DNA of 64,000 nt from DATLGB01 sp037724045 (GTDB lineage Bacteria > Actinomycetota > Thermoleophilia > Solirubrobacterales > Solirubrobacteraceae), in NCBI GenBank assembly GCA_037724045.1, contig JBBJOW010000002.1, forward strand, positions 1-64,000, given 5' to 3'. This document shows positions 59,076 through 64,000 of the stretch, in pieces. How positions within the stretch are numbered: the first letter of the stretch is position 1; each line of letters opens with the position of its first letter. The position numbers and the translations under genes were made by a program. A model generated the notes under the pieces. The model had not been told where the DNA came from. It was given only the letters and a program-made list of their open reading frames with translations, and did no database searches.

Positions 59076-61127
59076 TCAGCTGAGGCGCTCGGTGGTGAAG
59101 AACGGCGACACAAGCACATCTCGGATGAGGGCGGCGGTGTCGACCTCGCCGCCGGCGAGGACGCGCTTGGCGACTTCGGGCAGGTTGGGGTCGAGCGTGT
59201 TGAGGCTGCGGGCGGTCTCGAGCTCGCTGCGCGCGGTCGCCTCATCGCCCTCGGCCGCGGCGACGACCGCCAGGCCGAAGTGCGGCAGCCAGTCCTCCTC
59301 GCGGGTCAGCGCCTCCGCGAAGCCGGCGCGCGCCGGTATGAGCTCGCCACGGGTGAGGGCGATGACGCCCTGCAGGATCGGCGCCTCGGCACTGAGCGGG
59401 TCGATGTCCGCGGCACGGTCGAGGTCGACGTAGGCCTGAGCGGGCGCGGTGCGCCATCCGTCCGACGCGCGCTCGCGGTAGCGCAGCGCCATCCACGGCG
59501 CGAGCAGGGAGCCGGCCGCCACGGTTGTGGCCACGCCGACCGCGACCATGGCGGGCAGGGTCAGGCGCGGGATCGGCGAGGCGGCGGCGCGCGCTTGCTC
59601 GCCTCGCGTGCGCCGGCCGCGCCCGATCGCCACCAGCGCGACGAGCGGGAAGGCGAGCGCCGGACCGACGAGGACGGGATAGGCCTCGAGCCAGTCGAAG
59701 AGGCCATGGGCGGTGAAGTAGACGAGCATCGAAAGCGCCGCGGCGGCGACCGCGCGCTCGGTGCGCGACGGGCTGCGCCGGGCGCGCAGCAGCCCTGCGG
59801 CGACGAGCACCAGGAAGGCCGCCATCAGCCCGACGCCGACGAGGCCCGTCTCCCCCGCCACCTTCAGCGCGACGTTGTGCGGGTAGCGGGCGACCTTCGG
59901 ATAGCGGCGCCCGAGCGTGTAGCGGTGCTCGAAGGCACCTGCGCCCGAGCCCCAGAGGGGGGCGTCGCGCAGGGCGCCGACCGACACGCGCCAGTAGTCG
60001 TAGCGCGCGAGCGGATCGACCGAGGTGAGCCGGTTCTCCGCGTCGTTGGCGGCCCGGCCCGCGAACTCCACGCCAGGATTGGAAAGCGAGCGCCACTGGT
60101 CGGAGATGGTGTCGGAAATCGAACCGGCGTTGACCGCGGCGACCGCCAGCACGGCCGCCGTCGCGAGCCCGGCGAGCCCTAGGCCCGCCAGGCGCGCGCT
60201 GCGGCGCCCGTTGTCGTCGAGCACGAAGCGCGTCTGCGCGAAGGCCAGGGCGGCCCCCGCCAGCCCCGCGAACAGCGTGGTGGCGAGGATCGCGGTGGTG
60301 GCCTCGCCGAGCGCGTCGGACACCTTCCCGGTGGTCGCCGCGGCCATGTAGACGTCGCCCACCGGCCCCGCGACGGCCAGCAGGCCGACGGCGACGACGG
60401 CGGCGTGCAGGACGAGGCGCCAGCGGAAGGTCACGGCGATCGCCAGCACGGCGATCGCGGCCAGGCTCCCGAGGATCGCGCCGCGCGACTGGGGCAACAG
60501 CGCGTAGGCGCACAGGAACATCGCCAGTGCCTGGCCGAACGCCTTGGCGGGGATCGAGCTGTCCGGGCGGGCGGCCTGCAGCAGCGCCGGCAGGGCCGCC
60601 AGCAGCGCGAAGGCCGAGGTCGAGTTGGGGTAGTCCAGCGGCGGCGAGAACCGCAGGTCCTCGAAGCGTGAGGTGAGGTCGGTCGCGCCGAGCGCGGAGA
60701 TCAGCGAGACCAGGCAGGCCACGGCCGCGGCGGTCGAGAAGGCCATCAGCAGGATCCAGGCCGTCTGCGGGCGCCATGGCGTCAGCGCCAGGGTCCACGC
60801 GCCGGTCAGGCCCACGAGCAGCAGGTCGGCCGCCTCCCAGCTGTCCCCGGGCGCATCGCTCCAGGCGATGGAGAGAAAGCACCAGGCGGTGTAGCCCGCG
60901 AGCGCCGCCAGCGCGAGGCGCGCCGGGCCCGACGGCGGCAGCACGCGGCCGTTGCCGATCACCGTGAAGAACAGCAGGCCGAGCAGAATGAGTCCGGCCG
61001 GGAGCCAGGTGCCGGGCTGAAACCCCCCCGACCGGAACATCAGGAAGGTCCAGACGGCCATGACGCCGGCGGCGGGCGCTAGGCGGAAGAGCTCAAGCGG
61101 CTCGAGGTCCGCGCGTAAGCGACGCAC
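59076..61127 (-). CDS. O-antigen ligase/Wzy-type protein with TPR-like C-terminal part
   Basis: 683 residues with about twelve hydrophobic segments. Central loop: RYDYWRVSVGALRDAPLWGSGAGAFEHRY and YPHNVALKVAGETGLVGVGLMA, with the key Arg and His of the Wzy_C family. The last 130 residues (DIDPLSAEAPILQGVIALTRGELIPARAGFAEALTREEDWLPHFGLAVVAAAEGDEATARSELE type) are helical pairs like TPRs. Second polymerase/ligase of the locus, coupled to the tyrosine kinase, as expected for Wzy-Wzc pairs. Confidence 0.9.
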   Translation of the reverse strand: MRRLRADLEPLELFRLAPAAGVMAVWTFLMFRSGGFQPGTWLPAGLILLGLLFFTVIGNGRVLPPSGPARLALAALAGYTAWCFLSIAWSDAPGDSWEAADLLLVGLTGAWTLALTPWRPQTAWILLMAFSTAAAVACLVSLISALGATDLTSRFEDLRFSPPLDYPNSTSAFALLAALPALLQAARPDSSIPAKAFGQALAMFLCAYALLPQSRGAILGSLAAIAVLAIAVTFRWRLVLHAAVVAVGLLAVAGPVGDVYMAAATTGKVSDALGEATTAILATTLFAGLAGAALAFAQTRFVLDDNGRRSARLAGLGLAGLATAAVLAVAAVNAGSISDTISDQWRSLSNPGVEFAGRAANDAENRLTSVDPLARYDYWRVSVGALRDAPLWGSGAGAFEHRYTLGRRYPKVARYPHNVALKVAGETGLVGVGLMAAFLVLVAAGLLRARRSPSRTERAVAAAALSMLVYFTAHGLFDWLEAYPVLVGPALAFPLVALVAIGRGRRTRGEQARAAASPIPRLTLPAMVAVGVATTVAAGSLLAPWMALRYRERASDGWRTAPAQAYVDLDRAADIDPLSAEAPILQGVIALTRGELIPARAGFAEALTREEDWLPHFGLAVVAAAEGDEATARSELETARSLNTLDPNLPEVAKRVLAGGEVDTAALIRDVLVSPFFTTERLS

Positions 61128-61167
61128 TCGCGCAGTATCGACAATAGCGGGGGCTGGCTGGAGCGAA

Positions 61168-61192
61168 GCGGGGCGCCAACCTGGCGCCCCGC
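61168..61192 (-). terminator. Strong hairpin downstream of the LPxTG gene
   Basis: GCGGGGCGCCA-ACC-TGGCGCCCCGC, a perfect 11-bp stem with a 3-nt loop, located 16 bp past the LPxTG gene stop and 40 bp before the Wzy-type start. Likely separates the two transcripts, though no T-run follows. Confidence 0.6.
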
Positions 61193-61208
61193 CTGCTGTC
61201 AGTTCCGT

Positions 61209-61583
61209 CTAGACGCCGCCGTGGCGCGCCATGCGGCGCATGGCGAACCCGCCGCCGAGCAGCGCGAGACCCGCGAGGGCGACCATGCCGGCTTCGAAGC
61301 CGGTGAAGGGCAGCTCGCCCGCCGAGACAGTGGGCGTGGTGGTCGTCGAGGCGTCGGCGACCCCGTTCTCGGTCCCGCCGCCGCTTTCGACGACGTTCTC
61401 GGTCCCGCCGCCGCTTTCGACGACGTTCTTGGTCCCGCCGCCGCTTTCGACGACGTCGAGGACCTCGTTATTGGGGTTGTAGACGTCCTGTGCGGGCGAC
61501 GTCTGTGCCATCGCAGCGGGCGCCGCCATCATGGCGACGAGCAGTGCGAGCAAGCTGGTGAATGAGAAGACCCTGCTCTTCAT
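61209..61583 (-). CDS. Small LPxTG surface protein with decapeptide repeats
   Basis: 124 residues. Signal peptide (MKSRVFSFTSLLALLVAMMAAPAAMA), then three copies of VVESGGGTEN/K, a Thr-rich stretch, and a sorting signal: ELPFTG (LPxTG), hydrophobic AGMVALAGLALLGGGFA and a basic RRMARHGGV tail. Predicted to be linked to peptidoglycan by sortase. No sortase gene is in the window. Function of the Gly-rich repeats unknown. Confidence 0.85.
   Translation of the reverse strand: MKSRVFSFTSLLALLVAMMAAPAAMAQTSPAQDVYNPNNEVLDVVESGGGTKNVVESGGGTENVVESGGGTENGVADASTTTTPTVSAGELPFTGFEAGMVALAGLALLGGGFAMRRMARHGGV
61365..61454 (-). repeat. Three 30-bp tandem repeats in the LPxTG gene
   Basis: Three head-to-tail units of 30 bp, each starting GTTCTCGGTCCCGCC on the plus strand; only one base differs in the third (GTTCTT). 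In frame, each unit encodes ten residues, so copy number changes would leave the LPxTG anchor intact. Confidence 0.9.
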
Positions 61584-61676
61584 GTGTGGGCGCCTTTGCT
61601 TCCGGGTTGCTGGGCACGAACGGCCATCCAGGCCAGCCCTAGATTGATCCTGCTTTCGACAGAGTAGCCCACTGGC
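61584..61676. other. Intergenic region between divergent LPxTG and sugar transferase genes
   Basis: No gene. Together with the first 240 bases of the following frame (61677-61910), base composition drops visibly compared with the rest of the window, and codon-position bias is weak, which suggests most of that stretch is also non-coding or foreign. Confidence 0.4.
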
Positions 61677-62399
61677 GTGAGTTTGACCAGCACCTTCTCG
61701 ATGTTAGCGGGAGTGCCACCGCTCACACTAGAGGGGGCAAACACCGCTCTTTTCCCCTGGTTGCTGCGATCGGACAGTCATATGGACCGGAAGCGTTCTA
61801 TACCTCGTAGACAGACGTACGAGGACGTTCAGGTGGATTTTCTCCGCTGCGACTGTCATTCTGGAGCTTCGATACGCAGAGAGTCCACCGGCCGGGTGGA
61901 GAAGCTCACTCGTGGGCGGATGCTGAAGCTCCGCAAGATGCACCACAATGCCTCGGGTGCACCGCTCACCGCCTCCGAGGATGAGCGCTTCACGCGGGTC
62001 GGGCGTCTGCTCGCCCGCACCAAGATCGACGAGATTCCCCAGCTTTGGCACGTTCTCAACGGCGAGATGAGCCTCATCGGCCCGCGGCCGGAGGACCCCG
62101 ACTTCGTGGCGGAGCGCTTGGACGACTACGCCGAGATCCTCCGTGTGCGCCCGGGCGTGACCGGTCTGTCGCAGATCGCCTTCGCCGAGGAGAGCGCGAT
62201 CCTCTGCAAGGTCGACCCGCTGGGCCACTACCGGTCGCGCATCTTCCCGCAGAAGATCCGGCTGGACCGGATGTACGCGGCGCGTCCGACGTTGCGCCGC
62301 GACGTCTCCATCCTGTTCTGGACGGTCGCGGCGGTGCTCCTGCGCCGGCAGGTGGCGGTGCACCGCGAGTCGGGCCGCATGAACCTGCGTCGTCGCTGA
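61677..62399 (+). CDS. Undecaprenyl-phosphate sugar transferase, C-terminal catalytic half
   Basis: The frame from GTG 61677 gives 240 residues, but only from about residue 78 (GRMLKLRKMHHNASG) does it look like the family: FTRVGRLLARTKIDEIPQLWHVLNGEMSLIGPRPEDPDFVAERL, then VRPGVTGLSQIAF, the full catalytic end of WcaJ/CpsE-type transferases. The membrane hairpin is missing and the first 75 residues are atypical. ATG 61920 is a possible real start of about 160 residues. 5'-truncated gene or a soluble variant. Confidence 0.75.
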   Translation: MSLTSTFSMLAGVPPLTLEGANTALFPWLLRSDSHMDRKRSIPRRQTYEDVQVDFLRCDCHSGASIRRESTGRVEKLTRGRMLKLRKMHHNASGAPLTASEDERFTRVGRLLARTKIDEIPQLWHVLNGEMSLIGPRPEDPDFVAERLDDYAEILRVRPGVTGLSQIAFAEESAILCKVDPLGHYRSRIFPQKIRLDRMYAARPTLRRDVSILFWTVAAVLLRRQVAVHRESGRMNLRRR

Positions 62400-62421
62400 G
62401 CCCACGGGCTGCGAGGGCGGC

Positions 62422-64000
62422 ATGACCGCCCGCTTTTCGCTTGACCGACTGCAGCGAGTCAACGCCTCGACGACGACAACGCTGCTGCGGATATCGGGGA
62501 CGTGGATCGACGCCCCGGGCGCGCTGCTCGGACCGCCCTGGCTGGAGATCGACGGAGAGCGCTTTGACGCGCTGCCCGACCCGGCGGCCACGCCGGTTGT
62601 GGCCGACCCCGCCGGACATGCGTGGCGCGGCGCGTTCCCCGTGCCAGCCGACGTCGCCGCCCGCGCGGCCACGATCGTCCTGCAGGCAGAGGGCGCTGCC
62701 CCCACGACGCTGAAGCAGCCGCCCGCTCCGGCCGGTCCCGCTGCCCCCGCCCCTGCTGCGGCGCAGGTGCCGGCGCAGCGCGCACCGGCCGACGACGAGG
62801 TCCGCCGGGCGGCAACCGACCTCATCGCCCGCTTGGCGGCAGAACGCTCGGCCCGCCGCAACGCCGAAGCCGACGCCGCTGCCCAGCGCGCCGCCCTCGT
62901 CGAAGCCGAGCGCGACCTCGCCGACCTTCGGCACGCCCTCGACCGCGAGCTCGCGGAGCGGGAGGAGTCAGAGGCCGGCCTGCGCTTCGTCATCCAGACG
63001 GCTGAGCGCGCCCGCGCGGAGACCGAGGCGGCCATGCAAGCCTCGCTCGCCGACCATGAAGCGGCGTCCAGCGAGGCACGCGCCGCCGCAGAGGCAGCGC
63101 TGGCCGAGCGCGAGGCGGCCGCCGCCGAGGCGCTCGCGGCCGCGGAGACCAAGCTGGCAGATCACGATGCCGCCGCCGCGGAAGCGCTGGCCGAACGCGA
63201 GGCAGCTGCTGCGGAAGCGCTCGCCGCCGCCAACGCCGCCTTCGCAGACGAGCGGACGGCGCTCGAGACGCGGCTGCTGGAGCGCGAAGCGGCCGCGGCC
63301 GAGGCGCTCGCGACCGCGCAGGCTGCCTTCGCGCAGGAGCGGGCGGATCTGGAGGCACAGCTGGCGGAGGGCGCGTCGTCGTCGGCGGGCGCGCTTGCGG
63401 ACGCCGAAACCGGCTTCGCCGAGCTGCGCGCCGGTCTCGAGCGCGATCTCGCCGCCGCGCGGGCCGAGCGGGTGGAGACCGCCGCGGCTCTGGCCGCCGA
63501 GCGCGCGAGCGCCGAGCGTGCCTCCGCCGCCCAGGCACAGGCAGAGCAGGCCCTCGCCGAAGCGCTGGAGGCCCAGGCGCTGTCCAGCGAGGCACGCGCC
63601 GCCGCAGAGGCAGCGCTGGCCGAGCGCGAGGCGGCCGCCGCCGAGGCGCTCGCGGCCGCGGAGACCAAGCTGGCAGATCACGATGCCGCCGCCGCGGAAG
63701 CGCTGGCCGAACGCGAGGCAGCTGCTGCGGAAGCGCTCGCCGCCGCCAACGCCGCCTTCGCAGACGAGCGGACGGCGCTCGAGACGCGGCTGCTGGAGCG
63801 CGAAGCGGCCGCGGCCGAGGCGCTCGCGACCGCGCAGGCTGCCTTCGCGCAGGAGCGGGCGGATCTGGAGGCACAGCTGGCGGAGGGCGCGTCGTCGTCG
63901 GCGGGCGCGCTTGCGGACGCCGAAACCGGCTTCGCCGAGCTGCGCGCCGGTCTCGAGCGCGATCTCGCCGCCGCGCGGGCCGAGCGGGTGGAGACCGCCG
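62422..64000 (+). CDS. Long Ala/Glu coiled-coil protein, 3' end outside the window
   Basis: ATG 62422 opens a frame that continues past base 64000 (at least 526 residues). Residues 1-95 form a small beta-rich domain (LRISGTWIDAPGALLGPPWLEIDG, WRGAFPVPADVAARAATIVLQAEG) that I do not recognise; 96-125 is a Pro/Ala linker; from about 126 on it is a continuous Ala/Glu/Arg coiled coil (AEREAAAAEALA repeats). No signal or membrane segment so far. Contains a perfect 516-bp repeat. Follows the sugar transferase by 22 bp. Function unknown; perhaps a scaffold or chain-length regulator. Confidence 0.8.
   Translation, partial: MTARFSLDRLQRVNASTTTTLLRISGTWIDAPGALLGPPWLEIDGERFDALPDPAATPVVADPAGHAWRGAFPVPADVAARAATIVLQAEGAAPTTLKQPPAPAGPAAPAPAAAQVPAQRAPADDEVRRAATDLIARLAAERSARRNAEADAAAQRAALVEAERDLADLRHALDRELAEREESEAGLRFVIQTAERARAETEAAMQASLADHEAASSEARAAAEAALAEREAAAAEALAAAETKLADHDAAAAEALAEREAAAAEALAAANAAFADERTALETRLLEREAAAAEALATAQAAFAQERADLEAQLAEGASSSAGALADAETGFAELRAGLERDLAAARAERVETAAALAAERASAERASAAQAQAEQALAEALEAQALSSEARAAAEAALAEREAAAAEALAAAETKLADHDAAAAEALAEREAAAAEALAAANAAFADERTALETRLLEREAAAAEALATAQAAFAQERADLEAQLAEGASSSAGALADAETGFAELRAGLERDLAAARAERVETA
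63067..64000 (+). repeat. Perfect direct repeat with a 516-bp period
   Basis: Bases 63067-63484 recur without any difference I can find at 63583-64000, where the window ends, so the period is 516 bp (172 codons) and the repeat may continue. The 98 bp between 63485 and 63582 would be the rest of the first unit. The reading frame is kept. Confidence 0.92.

Noticed and set aside
61728..64000. Several long minus-strand Ala/Ser/Arg-rich frames
   Set aside because: They are the opposite strand of the coiled-coil gene on the plus strand, whose GCC/GAG codons read as Arg/Ser/Ala on the other side.

Overview
The window is about 64 kb of very GC-rich DNA (roughly 70 percent G+C by eye) with many GTG and TTG starts, tightly packed genes and four-base stop/start overlaps. 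Furan-katG pairing, an LPxTG surface protein, acyl-CoA carboxylase pairs, CopG/MazF and VapBC modules and the general protein style point to an actinobacterium. My inference is a soil member of the Thermoleophilia (Solirubrobacter or Conexibacter type), which I cannot prove without a search.

Layout. Positions 1-3031: the end of a membrane-bound formate dehydrogenase operon (catalytic subunit, four-cluster Fe-S subunit, NrfD-type anchor). 3018-10591: PRC-barrel protein, methyltransferase, AzlCD amino-acid exporter, PLP decarboxylase, a P450 relic, and a biotin-dependent acyl-CoA carboxylase pair. 10625-13175: an alpha/beta-hydrolase gene split by about 2 kb of foreign DNA carrying an IS1595-type transposase fragment and an unrecognised four-gene operon. 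13186-20838: a hydrolase/AMP-ligase fusion, a PCMT-like methyltransferase, a MazF-type toxin with its antitoxin, a patchwork relic, and fur-katG. 20866-33497: a large inverted repeat, a secreted S15 hydrolase, P450 and oxidoreductase, aldolase, several relics, a lytic transglycosylase, aat, and a c-di-GMP protein. 33606-37237: a heterodimeric ABC exporter and tRNA-Gln(CUG). 37335-43954 (minus strand): two APC permease-UspA fusions, two RCK/TrkA proteins, a 55-residue membrane protein and a ferredoxin-reductase-like flavoprotein, probably a transport operon (potassium is my guess). 43980-44779: a vapC fragment followed by an intact vapBC pair. 44800-62399: an exopolysaccharide locus with glycosyltransferases, a Wzx flippase, two Wzy/ligase-type proteins, a Wzc-type tyrosine kinase, two half-length sugar transferases, three parallel beta-helix surface proteins (one intact, two damaged) and an LPxTG protein. 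62422-64000: a long Ala/Glu coiled-coil protein containing a 516-bp repeat that runs off the window.

The most striking large-scale property is the density of gene relics that keep their ends but lack their middle or change frame: GNAT, P450, alpha/beta hydrolase, PfkB kinase, alpha-hydroxy-acid oxidase, S15 tail, vapC, BioF2-type acetyltransferase and beta-helix proteins. Several retain the old overlapping start and stop signals with intact neighbours. Real decay looks likelier to me than error, because the relics carry large deletions as well as frameshifts, but single-base shifts in G-rich runs need read support.

No rRNA, CRISPR array or complete insertion sequence is visible. The least explained functional unit is the four-gene operon at 11302-12583.
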